A model generated the notes under the pieces. That model made no database searches. It was given only the letters and a program-made list of their open reading frames with translations, and had not been told where the DNA came from. From NCBI GenBank assembly GCA_028281065.1, contig JANQKN010000171.1, positions 26,618 through 90,617 on the forward strand: 64,000 nucleotides of DNA. Reading direction: 5' to 3'. Of the stretch, positions 8,749-18,998 are shown in pieces. The position numbers and the translations under genes were made by a program. Source of the DNA: Flavobacteriaceae bacterium. Lineage in GTDB: Bacteria > Bacteroidota > Bacteroidia > Flavobacteriales > Flavobacteriaceae. Numbering within the stretch: the first letter of the stretch is position 1; every line of letters starts with the position of its first letter.

Positions 8749-10422
8749 ATGAGTCAATTTCCAATCCATACCAGAACAAGAGCACAAGAAAGCTCCAGCG
8801 CCATTGAGCGCCTTTACATTACAATGCGCCACCTTTTTAACCGTGGGTTTTACAAACCCATGGGTGTGAGTGGAGAAACCCTAAGGGAAGCCTTGCTAAC
8901 CTTACGCCCGGAAATATACGGGTCCATAGCAGAGGATAAGATAGAACTACAAGGGTTGATCTATGTGATTGACCGCCTTCCCTATGGAATAGAAGAGTGT
9001 AGGTACATTAACCTCACCAGCGACGAAGGCTACAAAAACTCTCATTTCGAACCCATTATTCCTTTAAAAAGGAGAAGACAGTGTTACCGTATCGATGAGG
9101 AACAAATGAACATCGAGGTAACCCGTGGAAGAAGTGAGATTTATGATATCCTTACCCACCTCACCTTTTTGTACATAGAGTCGCACAAAATCATGCGCCA
9201 AGTATTGATCAATGACGAAGGAGGTGTTATTAGGGATTGGGAGAAGCTGGAAGAAGCCGTTCAAAAGAAAGGGAAACTTTCGCAAGAACAGAAAGAAATA
9301 GCCCTTACGCATACAGCTAATTTTCTAGGACGGACATTCGAGGAAGTATCTGAGGTATACCCACAGTTCTCTTGTAAAGAAGATCCGGACCGTTTCCTAA
9401 AGATCATTTACTTTTTAGGAAAAGGAGCCATTGCCGAATTCCTGGAGGACGAAAAGAGGCTCATTACCTTTAGCCCTGTACTTAGGGAACGATTGGGACA
9501 CCATATTCACGGTGAGCGCTGGGCCTATAGGATAAAGAAGGCTTTGTTTGAAGAAAACCTCTTAGAACGCCCTATTCACATTATTAGCGCCAACATGCAC
9601 AGTGTAATGAACACATTGTTTGCAGAAGTGGCCCTTACCACAGAGAAAAAGGGCAAGAGTACGCTGGATTTGTATGAAATGTTGAGCAAATCCGAAAATC
9701 AGAAGCTTAGGGACAAAGTCTCCAAAAAGGCTGCTGACAGCGGAATGATCTATTTAAAAGATGAGAGTGGGACCAATATCGATGTTCAGATATTCGATGC
9801 CGGTAAACTTCCCGATGTCCTTTATACCCAAAAAGAAGGTGAAGATGCACCCGTTATCATTGTAATGGATTATGCTTTCGGTGAACAGGCCTATGAAACC
9901 ATGGATGAGCTGTTAAAGCCTCACAAATCCCAAGGAAAACACGCCTTCTTACATGTAGATTCTGTATCCATCATGGGTAAAGCGGGTATTCTTGAAGGAG
10001 GCAAAGGGGACATTATGATTCCATCTTCCCATATTTTCGAAGGTACAGCCGATAATTACCCCTTTACGAATGAATTAGACAAGAAAGATTTTGAAGATGA
10101 AGGTCTCAATGTCTGTTTGGGGTCCATGATTACCGTGTTGGGTACATCCCTTCAAAATAGGGACATTCTAAGGTTTTTCCACGAATCTACTTGGAACGTA
10201 ATTGGTCTGGAAATGGAAGGAGCACACTACCAAAAAGCCATACAATCGGCTTCCAAGATACGGGGAAGTATCAATCCAAACGTAAAGGTACGTTATGCCT
10301 ACTATGCCAGTGATAATCCTTTAGAAACAGGAAGCACTTTGGCGTCGGGCGGACTGGGCACTACAGGGGTGAAACCCACCTATGCCATCACCGAAAAAAT
10401 GTTAAAGCAAATTTTAGAGTAA
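8749..10422 (+). CDS. Large Bacteroidota-specific protein (probably DUF6909) with a nucleoside-phosphorylase-like C-terminus
   Basis: A 557-residue soluble protein without signal peptide. I believe it belongs to DUF6909 but this is from memory. The first two thirds are rich in charged helices and match nothing I recognise. The last third carries short stretches like the PNP/UDP-phosphorylase fold: a strand followed by SIMGKAGILEGGKGDIMIP, resembling the phosphate/ribose loop, and the GLEMEGAHY segment at about 486-494, resembling the ribose-binding MEGA/MESA motif of nucleosidases. The ATG at 8749 is chosen because a frame-open extension to 8644 lies inside the GH3 gene and precedes the promoter box. 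Only 14 bases separate it from rmlB. Confidence 0.7.
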   Translation: MSQFPIHTRTRAQESSSAIERLYITMRHLFNRGFYKPMGVSGETLREALLTLRPEIYGSIAEDKIELQGLIYVIDRLPYGIEECRYINLTSDEGYKNSHFEPIIPLKRRRQCYRIDEEQMNIEVTRGRSEIYDILTHLTFLYIESHKIMRQVLINDEGGVIRDWEKLEEAVQKKGKLSQEQKEIALTHTANFLGRTFEEVSEVYPQFSCKEDPDRFLKIIYFLGKGAIAEFLEDEKRLITFSPVLRERLGHHIHGERWAYRIKKALFEENLLERPIHIISANMHSVMNTLFAEVALTTEKKGKSTLDLYEMLSKSENQKLRDKVSKKAADSGMIYLKDESGTNIDVQIFDAGKLPDVLYTQKEGEDAPVIIVMDYAFGEQAYETMDELLKPHKSQGKHAFLHVDSVSIMGKAGILEGGKGDIMIPSSHIFEGTADNYPFTNELDKKDFEDEGLNVCLGSMITVLGTSLQNRDILRFFHESTWNVIGLEMEGAHYQKAIQSASKIRGSINPNVKVRYAYYASDNPLETGSTLASGGLGTTGVKPTYAITEKMLKQILE

Positions 10423-10436
10423 ACTAAAAAAATATT

Positions 10437-11456
10437 TTGAAGAACAATAAAGTCTTAATTACAGGGGGCGCAGGGTTTATAGGATCGAATTATGTGGGGT
10501 ATGTTTTAGGGGCTACAGAGGACGAAATCTACGTCTTGGACAAGCTCACTTATGCCGGTGATGTGAGAAACCTAGGAGATTTTTCGGATCATGCCCGTTA
10601 CCATTTCATACAAGGGGATATTTGCGACGAAAATCTGGTAAATAATTTATTTTCAGAACATAAGTTCAATAAAGTGGTCCATTTTGCTGCCGAATCGCAT
10701 GTAGACAACTCTATTTCGGGTCCTGGTGCCTTTATCCATACCAATATCGTAGGAACTTTTAACCTGTTGCATGCTGCTTATAAGACTTGGATGAACGGCC
10801 CCAACGATTACAAAGAGGATTTTAAGGATGCCCGATTCCTCCATGTATCTACCGATGAGGTATATGGTACGCTTGGTGAGACCGGATTGTTTACCGAAAC
10901 AACGGCTTATGCACCCAATAGCCCGTATAGTGCATCCAAGGCTTCTTCAGACTTTATTGTGAGAAGCTATTTCCATACCTATGGAATGCAGGTGGTTACT
11001 ACCAACTGTTCTAATAATTATGGGCCCAATCAGCACAAGGAGAAACTAATTCCCACTATTATACGAAAAGCTATTTCTGGTGAGCCCATACCCATTTATG
11101 GAGACGGACAGAATGTACGCGATTGGTTGTATGTCCTGGATCACTGTGTGGGGATTAAGTTGGCACTGGATAAGGGTGAATTGGGGGAAACCTATAACAT
11201 TGGAGGCCGTAACGAGCGTAAAAACCTATACATTGCCCACACCATTTGCGATTTGTTGGATTCCTTAAAACCCAAAGAAGGATCCTATAGAGATCAGATA
11301 AACTTCGTAACCGATCGACCGGGGCATGATTTCCGCTATGCTATTGATGCAAACAAAATAGAAAACGAATTGGGCTGGAAAGCCGAAGAAAACTTTGAAA
11401 GCGGTATTCTCAAGACCGTAGAATGGTACCTAAACAACGAAGATAGATTGCTATGA
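10437..11456 (+). CDS. rfbB: dTDP-glucose 4,6-dehydratase
   Basis: Second step of dTDP-L-rhamnose synthesis. The 339-residue short-chain dehydrogenase-type protein shows the NAD loop TGGAGFIG at residues 9-16, the STDEVYG active-site segment and the catalytic Y164-x3-K168 (YSASK). Start codon is TTG at 10437; no ATG is available that would preserve the conserved beginning NKVLITGG. Its stop overlaps the start of rfbA by four bases (ATGA). It opens the rml block of the polysaccharide locus. Confidence 0.97.
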   Translation: MKNNKVLITGGAGFIGSNYVGYVLGATEDEIYVLDKLTYAGDVRNLGDFSDHARYHFIQGDICDENLVNNLFSEHKFNKVVHFAAESHVDNSISGPGAFIHTNIVGTFNLLHAAYKTWMNGPNDYKEDFKDARFLHVSTDEVYGTLGETGLFTETTAYAPNSPYSASKASSDFIVRSYFHTYGMQVVTTNCSNNYGPNQHKEKLIPTIIRKAISGEPIPIYGDGQNVRDWLYVLDHCVGIKLALDKGELGETYNIGGRNERKNLYIAHTICDLLDSLKPKEGSYRDQINFVTDRPGHDFRYAIDANKIENELGWKAEENFESGILKTVEWYLNNEDRLL

Positions 11457-12310
11457 AGGGAATCATACTAGCCGGTGGATCCGGAACACGACTACACCCA
11501 CTAACGTTAGCCGTGAGCAAACAGCTCATGCCTGTGTACGACAAACCCATGATTTATTATCCCTTGTCTACCCTTATGTACTCTGGGATTCGTGAAATTT
11601 TGATCATTTCCACCCCGCAGGACCTTCCGCTGTTCGAAAAACTACTGGGCGATGGTAAAAAGTTTGGGTGCGAATTCACCTATGCGGTTCAGGAACATCC
11701 CAACGGGCTGGCTGAAGCCTTCATTATTGGAAAAGACTTTATTGGCGATGATAAAGTAGCCTTAATCTTAGGCGATAATATTTTCTACGGAAGTGGCCTT
11801 AAGGAACTATTGCAAAGCAACAATGATCCAGACGGAGGGGTTATCTATGCTTACCATGTACACGACCCGGAACGTTATGGAGTGGTAGAGTTCGATGCTG
11901 AGGGAAAAGCCTTATCTATTGAAGAAAAGCCCCAAAACCCCAAATCCAATTTCGCAGTACCGGGAATTTATTTTTTCGACAACAGTGTAGTGGATATAGC
12001 TGCCAACATAGCGCCCAGCGCTAGGGGCGAACTGGAAATTACCGATGTAAACAACGTGTATTTGCAACAAGGAAAACTAAGCGTAAGCATCCTAGACAAA
12101 GGGACCGCTTGGTTGGATACGGGGACTTTCGCATCCCTCATGCAAGCTTCCCAGTTTGTACAGGTAATCGAAGAAAGGCAAGGGCTTAAAATAGGAGCCA
12201 TAGAAGAAGCGGCTTATCGTATGGGATATATCACCAAAGAACAACTTATAAAATTGGCCGAACCGTTGCTTAAAAGCGGTTATGGCAAGCATTTAATTCA
12301 ATTGGATTAG
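11453..12310 (+). CDS. rfbA: Glucose-1-phosphate thymidylyltransferase
   Basis: First step of dTDP-rhamnose synthesis. The 285 residues begin with the nucleotidyltransferase signature [11 protein letters not shown] (about residues 7-17) and contain [23 protein letters not shown], the [17 protein letters not shown] segment and WLDTGT, all typical of RmlA. It is translationally coupled to rfbB upstream and followed after two bases by rfbC. Confidence 0.97.
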   Translation: MKGIILAGGSGTRLHPLTLAVSKQLMPVYDKPMIYYPLSTLMYSGIREILIISTPQDLPLFEKLLGDGKKFGCEFTYAVQEHPNGLAEAFIIGKDFIGDDKVALILGDNIFYGSGLKELLQSNNDPDGGVIYAYHVHDPERYGVVEFDAEGKALSIEEKPQNPKSNFAVPGIYFFDNSVVDIAANIAPSARGELEITDVNNVYLQQGKLSVSILDKGTAWLDTGTFASLMQASQFVQVIEERQGLKIGAIEEAAYRMGYITKEQLIKLAEPLLKSGYGKHLIQLD

Positions 12311-12312
12311 TT

Positions 12313-12858
12313 TTGGAAGTAACTCAAACACCATTAAAAGATTGCTTTGTAGTAAAACCAAGGGTATTTTACGATGATCGTGGCTTTTTTTGTGAAACCT
12401 TCAACGAGCGTGTTTTTAAGGAACAAACCGGTTTAAATGTAGACTTTGTTCAAGACAACCAATCGGTTTCCTCTAAAGGGGTGTTACGGGGACTTCACTT
12501 TCAAAAAGGGGAAATGGCCCAAGCAAAGCTCGTTCGTGTTATTAAGGGTCGGGTGATGGATGTGGTTGTGGACATGCGAAAAGAATCGGAAACCTTCGGA
12601 AAACACTATTCTATCATATTGGACGACGAGAACCATCTTCAGTTGTTTGTGCCACGTGGTTTTGCTCATGGATTTATAACCCTTTCCGACAAGTCCATCT
12701 TTTCTTATAAATGCGATAATTTCTATCACAAAGAAAGTGAGGGCGGTATTATCTACAATGACGCAACCCTGTCCATAGATTGGCATCTTGCCAAGGAAGA
12801 TTTACTAATTTCAGAAAAAGACCTAGAACTTCCCACTTTTGAGGAAGCGATTCGATGA
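12313..12858 (+). CDS. rfbC: dTDP-4-dehydrorhamnose 3,5-epimerase
   Basis: Third step of dTDP-rhamnose synthesis. The 181-residue cupin contains the RGLHFQKG segment with its catalytic histidine, VDVVVDMRKES and the VPRGFAHGF segment. Start is TTG at 12313, which gives the canonical beginning with the DDRGFFCETFNE motif at the right distance. It overlaps rfbD by four bases (ATGA). Confidence 0.96.
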   Translation: MEVTQTPLKDCFVVKPRVFYDDRGFFCETFNERVFKEQTGLNVDFVQDNQSVSSKGVLRGLHFQKGEMAQAKLVRVIKGRVMDVVVDMRKESETFGKHYSIILDDENHLQLFVPRGFAHGFITLSDKSIFSYKCDNFYHKESEGGIIYNDATLSIDWHLAKEDLLISEKDLELPTFEEAIR

Positions 12859-13706
12859 GTAGAGTACTGGTAACAGGTGCAGATGGACAATTGGGAAAGT
12901 GCCTTCGGGATGCCTCCAAATCCTACAATGAACATACTTTTGTTTTTGTTAACAGAACACAATTGGACATTACCGATGCGGAATCTGTTAAAAGGTATTT
13001 TAGCGAAAGTTCTTTTCAATACTGTATCAATGCAGCGGCTTATACCAATGTTGAGAAAGCTGAAAGCGACGAAGCCAACGCTTATCTTATCAATGCTGAA
13101 GCCGCAGGAAACTTGGCTGAGGTTTGTAAAGAACACGGAACAAAGCTCATTCATGTTTCTACCGATTATGTGTTCGATGGGGAAAAAGGATCACCTTATC
13201 TAGAAGAGGACAAGACAAATCCAATTAGTGTATATGGTGCTTCCAAGCTAAAAGGGGAAGCATATATACAGGAAAAGTGTGAGCAGCATTTTATTGTGCG
13301 AACTTCTTGGCTCTGGTCGCAATACGGGCATAATTTTTACAACTCCATGTTGCGCTTTGCTGAAGAAGGAAGGGATTTAAAGATTACGACCGATCAGTTG
13401 GGAACCCCTACCAATGCTAATGATTTGGCAGAAGCACTATTGGGTATCGTAGCAGCGGACAACGATAGTTATGGGGTATATCACTACAGCAATGAAGGAG
13501 AAGCCACTTGGTTCGACTTTGCTGAGGCAATATTTACCCATTCGGGAAAATTAGAAGCGGTAACCCTTGAAAAAACCGACCATTACCGTACTTTTGCAGC
13601 CAGACCAGGGTACAGTGTGTTGAGCAAGGAGAAGTTCTTTCGGCATTTCGAAGCCCCCAGGTTGGATTGGCAGGAGTCATTAAAAAAGTTAATTAACAAC
13701 CAATAA
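12855..13706 (+). CDS. rfbD: dTDP-4-dehydrorhamnose reductase
   Basis: Last step, making dTDP-L-rhamnose. The 283-residue protein has the NADP loop TGADGQLGKCL, the STDYVFDG motif and the catalytic tyrosine/lysine in VYGASKLKGE, followed by RTSWLW. Translationally coupled to rfbC. The four rml genes are complete and in the order BACD, so the organism can probably make rhamnose for the polysaccharide encoded downstream. Confidence 0.96.
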   Translation: MSRVLVTGADGQLGKCLRDASKSYNEHTFVFVNRTQLDITDAESVKRYFSESSFQYCINAAAYTNVEKAESDEANAYLINAEAAGNLAEVCKEHGTKLIHVSTDYVFDGEKGSPYLEEDKTNPISVYGASKLKGEAYIQEKCEQHFIVRTSWLWSQYGHNFYNSMLRFAEEGRDLKITTDQLGTPTNANDLAEALLGIVAADNDSYGVYHYSNEGEATWFDFAEAIFTHSGKLEAVTLEKTDHYRTFAARPGYSVLSKEKFFRHFEAPRLDWQESLKKLINNQ

Positions 13707-13719
13707 ACGTTATTGACCC

Positions 13720-14718
13720 ATGGATAACAACAAGGAAGAAGTTGATATTTTTTATGTATACAAAGCTTTCCTAAACAGGCTTAAGGGTCTTTTTAGGGAG
13801 TGTTTCAAGGCCTTTGATTTTATAGTTGGTAAATGGGTCCTGTTACTTATACTCATCGCAGTAGGAGTTGGTTCTGGATACTTCCTCAACTCACTTAAGA
13901 ATGATGTGAAGGAAGCCAAGATATTATTGAAGACCAATTTTAAGTCTGCCGACTATGTCTATAGCGTGGTAGAGTCCCTTAATGCTAAAATTACCGAGAA
14001 AAGGGAAACCAAAAAGAGGTTTTATAAGCAAGAAGGTATTCCTACCGTATTTGCCGAAATGGGGGAAATGACCCTAGAACCTGTAATCAATCTACGGGAT
14101 TTGGTAGAAGGCTATGAGCCCAACTCTCCTAATTTTGATGGGATATTGCGCTATGTGGAGTTTGAATTCGAAGAAGATGGTGAGATTACGCAGATTGCCG
14201 AGACCTTTACAGGACAATACAAGTATCACAAGCTTAAGATTGTTGTAACCGATTCCACCAAAAACAGTGTGATCGATACCCTGGTTTCATACATCAATAG
14301 CAGTGAATACCTTACTAACTATAAAGATATCTATCAAAAGACATTGGAAGATGGTATTAAGAACAACAAAGAGACCATTAAACAAATCAATGAAGTAATT
14401 GCTACATACAACAAGCACGAATCCTACCCTACCAGATCGAGCGAGCTTTATATTGTAGATAAAAACTTTAGTGTAGCCCAACTTTTAGCCACCAAATTGG
14501 AGCTGGAGAAGGAAATAGAGACTTTTAGAAGGGAAATGGCAGAGCTGGATCAGGTTGTAGTAAACATGAACCACCCCACGTTGTACAAAAAGGAGCGATC
14601 CCTCACCGAAAACAATATGTTGCTTATTCCACTTCTTTTGGTATTTGGTTTCTTGGGTATTGCATTTGCCGTATATGTCTTCAAGTCTTTGAGAAACTTC
14701 TCGAACAACCAAGAGTAA
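13720..14718 (+). CDS. Wzz-like polysaccharide chain-length determinant
   Basis: A 332-residue inner-membrane protein with two transmembrane segments near the ends (about 39-57 and 302-321) and a long, charged, probably coiled-coil periplasmic domain between them. This two-helix layout is that of polysaccharide co-polymerases, here without a fused tyrosine kinase. The match to Wzz is by architecture and context rather than a sharp motif. It lies 13 bases after rfbD and before the flippase, as expected for a Wzx/Wzy system. Confidence 0.75.
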   Translation: MDNNKEEVDIFYVYKAFLNRLKGLFRECFKAFDFIVGKWVLLLILIAVGVGSGYFLNSLKNDVKEAKILLKTNFKSADYVYSVVESLNAKITEKRETKKRFYKQEGIPTVFAEMGEMTLEPVINLRDLVEGYEPNSPNFDGILRYVEFEFEEDGEITQIAETFTGQYKYHKLKIVVTDSTKNSVIDTLVSYINSSEYLTNYKDIYQKTLEDGIKNNKETIKQINEVIATYNKHESYPTRSSELYIVDKNFSVAQLLATKLELEKEIETFRREMAELDQVVVNMNHPTLYKKERSLTENNMLLIPLLLVFGFLGIAFAVYVFKSLRNFSNNQE

Positions 14719-14760
14719 TAAAGCCATTTTTACTGGCTCGCCGCCGCATTGCATTGAGGT

Positions 14761-16071
14761 ATGGATATTCAGAACAAGTTGCTCGGGTTTTTTAAGTCTG
14801 CAGTTGTAGGCAGGAGCATTAATGTGCTGTTACTCCGCGTACTTGGTGTAGTGCTTTTTTTTTTAGTAACCACCCTTATTACCCAGAACTTCCCAGCTTC
14901 CTTGGTTGGGGAATACGATTTTAGCCGCTCCCTTTTACTGGTCTTGGGCACGCTGGCTATTTTTGGGATGCAATCTTCGGTTATCTATTATTCTGGCTTT
15001 TTGGCTTCCATGCAACGCCTTTCGTACATAAAGAGGGTATACCTGCAGATGATCGTGATTGTACTGGCACTGTCGGTACTTATCCTTTTGGGAAGCCAGT
15101 TGTTTCGTATTGATGCCATAACCGAGATGACGGGTTTTCAGCTTTCCTCCAATGTAACAAAGACTATCCTAACGGTTTTCTTTTATGGCGTAACCATGCT
15201 TAATATCGACACCTTTCGAGGCATGGATAAAATATACGTTTCGGAAACCTTCAGGAACATTTTGCGGTACATTTTCTTTTTGGGTGCTGTATGGTATTTG
15301 TTCCAAACCTCGCAAGCAGAGCGATTGGTAGATGTGTTTCTCCTCAACTTTGTATTATTAGCTCTGTTGTCATCTATAGGGGTTCTTTGGCATTTTTCTA
15401 AAATTCGTTTTAAGGACTCCGGGAAGGACGTTTCCATCAATTATAAAGACATCCTAAAACGCTCTGCACCTATGGCGGTTAGCGCTGCTTCTTTTTTGTT
15501 GATGCAAAGTTTGGATGTACTTATGCTCACCTATTTCACCAATTTCGAAACCGTTGCCTATTACAGCGTTGCCGTAAAACTAACGTTGCTTATTTCCATT
15601 GTTTTGTCTTCGGTCAATGCCGTAATAGCTCCTAAAATTGCAGAATTCTATGCTTCGCAAAGCATGCAACGGCTAAAGAAAACCATAAAAAGGGGGACCC
15701 AACTCATTTTTATAATGACAGCTCCTGTCATTTTGCTTTTAGCCTTGTTTTCCACCTATGTTTTGGAATTTTTCGGCGAAGGGTATTCTGCAGCCAAATA
15801 TGCACTCATCATCTTGTTGATAGGGCAGATTGTTAATACTTTCTGCGGATCTATTGGAGTGTACTTGAATATGACGGGGAAGCAAAAGAAGTTCCAGATC
15901 ATTCTTATTTCGGCACTTCTCATCAATATTGTACTCAACTATATTCTAATCCCTTTACACGGGATGGTTGGAGCGGCTATTGCCACTTCAGTCAGCATGG
16001 TTTTATGGAATGCCGTAGCAGTGATATATGTTTACAGAACCGATAATGTAAAAACCTTTTTAAGCCTGTGA
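14761..16071 (+). CDS. Polysaccharide flippase (Wzx/MOP superfamily)
   Basis: A 436-residue protein with about twelve predicted membrane helices and the layout of the polysaccharide-synthesis branch of the MOP exporters. It should move undecaprenyl-linked repeat units across the inner membrane. A GAGGT sequence stands directly before the ATG. The following sulfotransferase start overlaps its stop codon, so both are probably translated together. Confidence 0.88.
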   Translation: MDIQNKLLGFFKSAVVGRSINVLLLRVLGVVLFFLVTTLITQNFPASLVGEYDFSRSLLLVLGTLAIFGMQSSVIYYSGFLASMQRLSYIKRVYLQMIVIVLALSVLILLGSQLFRIDAITEMTGFQLSSNVTKTILTVFFYGVTMLNIDTFRGMDKIYVSETFRNILRYIFFLGAVWYLFQTSQAERLVDVFLLNFVLLALLSSIGVLWHFSKIRFKDSGKDVSINYKDILKRSAPMAVSAASFLLMQSLDVLMLTYFTNFETVAYYSVAVKLTLLISIVLSSVNAVIAPKIAEFYASQSMQRLKKTIKRGTQLIFIMTAPVILLLALFSTYVLEFFGEGYSAAKYALIILLIGQIVNTFCGSIGVYLNMTGKQKKFQIILISALLINIVLNYILIPLHGMVGAAIATSVSMVLWNAVAVIYVYRTDNVKTFLSL

Positions 16072-16991
16072 TGGAGTCTTTTGCTGTGGATTTTTTTGTT
16101 GTAGGCGCCGCCAGGAGCGGCACAACGTCGTTATATAACTATTTGAAGCAGCACCCCGAGGTTTTTTTGTCTGACGTAAAGGAACTCAATCATTTTTCAC
16201 AGGTAGAATCCAACGACCACTCTGACTATAAAACCCCTAAAAAGGGCGAAAGCTACCACACAAAGATCATAAAGTCGTACGAAGTTTATGAGTCCCTTTT
16301 TTCTGAAGCTGGCGATCATCAAAAAACTGGGGACGTTAGTCCTTCCTACCTATGGGGAACGGATACGGCAAAACGAATTCAGAAGCACAATCCTAATGCA
16401 AAAATCATCATTACGTTACGAAACCCTGTGGAAAGGGCTTTTAGCCATTATGTGATGAATTACGGTGTGGGATATGATAAGATTTCCAATTTTGGAGATG
16501 CCTTAAATGCAAAGCAAGACCGTGTTTGGGGAGGGGGCAATCTCTATGTAGCATGGAGCACCTATTTCGATGCTGTAAAAAGCTATTACGATGCCTTTCC
16601 AAAAGATTCAATTAAGTTGCTCATTTTCGAAGATTGGACCCAGGAAAAAGATGAAACCCTAAAGGATTTGTTCGAATTAGTGGGTGTAGCCCCGCATTTT
16701 AAAATAGATCATACCATTCGGCATAACAAAAAAGTAGCCTACAAGCACATTGGGCTATTAAACTTTATTCGTGGACGCTTTATAAAAGGAGCCATAAAGA
16801 CGATACTCCCAGAAAACCTAAGGGAACGGATAAAAAATCGTTTTTTTGCCGGTGGCGATCTGGATTTGAATTTGGAGGTGTCTACAAGGAAAAAACTGGA
16901 AGATCATTTTAGGCAAGATGTAATGCAGCTGCAACAATTAACAGGAATTCCACTGCTTGAAAAGTGGGGATTTATAAACAGTAAGACATAA
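16071..16991 (+). CDS. Sulfotransferase domain protein
   Basis: Probable PAPS-dependent sulfotransferase acting on the polysaccharide or its lipid-linked precursor. The 306 residues open with the 5'-phosphosulfate loop VVGAARSGTTSLYNYL and contain the 3'-phosphate motif TLRNPVERAFSHY further on. A GTG one codon upstream is an alternative start. The gene overlaps the wzx stop and is followed one base later by a second sulfotransferase. No signal peptide is visible, so it should act in the cytoplasm. Confidence 0.9.
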   Translation: MESFAVDFFVVGAARSGTTSLYNYLKQHPEVFLSDVKELNHFSQVESNDHSDYKTPKKGESYHTKIIKSYEVYESLFSEAGDHQKTGDVSPSYLWGTDTAKRIQKHNPNAKIIITLRNPVERAFSHYVMNYGVGYDKISNFGDALNAKQDRVWGGGNLYVAWSTYFDAVKSYYDAFPKDSIKLLIFEDWTQEKDETLKDLFELVGVAPHFKIDHTIRHNKKVAYKHIGLLNFIRGRFIKGAIKTILPENLRERIKNRFFAGGDLDLNLEVSTRKKLEDHFRQDVMQLQQLTGIPLLEKWGFINSKT

Positions 16992-16992
16992 T

Positions 16993-17724
16993 ATGATAAG
17001 CAAACAACATAAAACCATATTTGTTCATGTACCCAAAGTAGCGGGGCAAAGCATAGAAACTATGTTCCTAAACGAATTGGGACTGGATTGGGAAAACCGA
17101 TCTGGCTTGTTGTTGCGAAAGAAAAAACACTCGGAGGAAGGGCCTTCGCGATTGGCACACCTAACAGCTTCGGAGTACGTAGACTTAGGCTACATAAACG
17201 AAGATTTGTTTAACGAATATTTCAAATTTTCGTTTGTACGGGACCCCTATAAAAGGGCTTTCTCTTTTTATAACTTTTTGGGCTATTCCAAAATAATAAG
17301 CTTTAAGAACTTCGTTAACCATGTGTTGCCCGTAAAGCTGAACCAGAAAGGACAGAACTCCCAATCAGAGGACGCCTATCTATATGGTCAGGATTTCTTT
17401 TTTAAGTCGCAATATGACTATTTATACAGCAAAGACGGCAAATTATTGGTCGATTTTGTGGGGAGACTGGAAAACATAAAAGAAGATATTGAAAAAGTAA
17501 AGGAAATTTCTGGACTTCAGGGCGCAACCCTACCCCATGTAAACAAATCTAAAGGAGAGTGGAGCCGTGCAAGGGCACATTTAATAAAAACCCCATATTT
17601 GCTGAAATATTTAAAGATAAACAGTAAAAAGCAGGATTTCGATACAGAATTCACTCAGGAAATAAAGGACAAAGTATACCAGTTATATCAAAAGGATTTC
17701 GAAGCTTTCGGATATAAAAGATAA
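16993..17724 (+). CDS. Sulfotransferase family 2 domain protein (carbohydrate sulfotransferase-like)
   Basis: A 243-residue protein with the family-2 beginning TIFVHVPKVAGQSIE, which is the PAPS-binding loop, and the FSFVRDPYKRAFSFY motif for 3'-phosphate binding. This is the clan that includes animal carbohydrate sulfotransferases, distinct from the preceding sulfotransferase. Two different sulfotransferases side by side suggest sulfation at two positions of the glycan. Its stop lies eight bases before the next gene. Confidence 0.88.
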   Translation: MISKQHKTIFVHVPKVAGQSIETMFLNELGLDWENRSGLLLRKKKHSEEGPSRLAHLTASEYVDLGYINEDLFNEYFKFSFVRDPYKRAFSFYNFLGYSKIISFKNFVNHVLPVKLNQKGQNSQSEDAYLYGQDFFFKSQYDYLYSKDGKLLVDFVGRLENIKEDIEKVKEISGLQGATLPHVNKSKGEWSRARAHLIKTPYLLKYLKINSKKQDFDTEFTQEIKDKVYQLYQKDFEAFGYKR

Positions 17725-17732
17725 ATAAATTG

Positions 17733-18998
17733 ATGAGTCAAAACCTCATACGGACAGGAATTGCACTGCTTATAGTATCGCTCTGGACCCAGAATCTGGA
17801 AATATCCTTTTTGGTTTCGGTTGGGGTACTGTTGCTAAATATTGGTAGCAAGTACTCCCGTGAGGTTTTTACTGTAGCTTCCGTTCTTTTTGGCCTTTTG
17901 TGTATCGGGATGCTTAGCTTGTTCACCTTTGATGGGGGTGCGTACGACTTCCTGAAAGACGTGGTTTATTTCCTGCGGCCTATCACCATATTGTTGGCGA
18001 CCTATTTTTCGGTTAAAAACCTTAAAAAGAAAACGGACTTTTTCAACATCCTTGTTATTGTGGGGTTTGCTTTTGCCTTTATCCACGTGGTCCATATTTC
18101 GGTAGAGATTATTGGTATGAAACCCAATGTAGCAAAATTTAGGAATAAGTTTGGTCGGTTTAACCATGTGGAAATGCTAGCCCTTTTTTCCATTATTTGT
18201 GTGAAGGGGATCCCAGTTAAGAAAACGCGCTTTAAAGTATTGTACCAGTTTTTTGTGGTTTGTTTGGCGGTGTCCTTCTTATTGTACTTTTCGCGAACCA
18301 TGATGATCGTTCTGTTCTTAATGGTGTTGGCATACTATGGCTACCTAAAGCTAAACGCTAGGGGTGCCGTAGCATTGGTAGGAATGTTGATAGGCGGAGG
18401 CCTTTTCATTCTTTTCCTAAGCCAGTACGAACCTGCAGAGACTAAGGATCCAGGTGTTATAAGTACGTTCTTAACCAAAATGAAGAACTCCTATACCGAA
18501 ACCTTGGAGCCCATTAAGTTTGATAAGAACAAGCTAGACCGAAGGGAACTCTGGCCCCGATGGCGTGCCTATGAGGCCATTTTGGTATGGAACGAAGTAA
18601 GCGAAGAAAAATCCTGGCTAACAGGGAAAGGATTTGGGTCTACAGTAGATGTTGGGTTCGATATTACCCTGCAAGGGGAGAAAATAAGGCACCTTCCTAC
18701 AGTTCACAACGGAATAGCCTATGTGTATATGAAAACCGGGCTCATTGGACTATTGGTTTATTTATCCATTATAGGGATGCTGTACATGCAGTATTACAAA
18801 AAACAGAGTATACGGGATAAAGTGTCCTTTAACCGAATACTGGTCGCATGTGGCTTTTATATCTTTGCCTCGAGTTTGGTGGTGACAGGAATATTTAAAC
18901 CACACGATATGGCAACATTTTTAATTGGGGGTGTTTTGGCCCTTAAACAATTTAATGATTTTGAAAATAGGAATACTAGGAACGAGGGGGATTCCTAA
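17733..18998 (+). CDS. O-antigen polymerase/ligase-like membrane protein (first of three)
   Basis: A 421-residue multi-pass membrane protein of about eleven helices. Near the C-terminus it has the sequence THR/VAL-HIS-ASN-GLY (TVHNGIAY) followed by a hydrophobic G-L-I-G-L segment, which corresponds to the conserved region of Wzy_C proteins. It could be the repeat-unit polymerase Wzy or an O-antigen ligase. A TTG one codon upstream is in frame. It overlaps the following glycosyltransferase. Confidence 0.78.
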   Translation: MSQNLIRTGIALLIVSLWTQNLEISFLVSVGVLLLNIGSKYSREVFTVASVLFGLLCIGMLSLFTFDGGAYDFLKDVVYFLRPITILLATYFSVKNLKKKTDFFNILVIVGFAFAFIHVVHISVEIIGMKPNVAKFRNKFGRFNHVEMLALFSIICVKGIPVKKTRFKVLYQFFVVCLAVSFLLYFSRTMMIVLFLMVLAYYGYLKLNARGAVALVGMLIGGGLFILFLSQYEPAETKDPGVISTFLTKMKNSYTETLEPIKFDKNKLDRRELWPRWRAYEAILVWNEVSEEKSWLTGKGFGSTVDVGFDITLQGEKIRHLPTVHNGIAYVYMKTGLIGLLVYLSIIGMLYMQYYKKQSIRDKVSFNRILVACGFYIFASSLVVTGIFKPHDMATFLIGGVLALKQFNDFENRNTRNEGDS

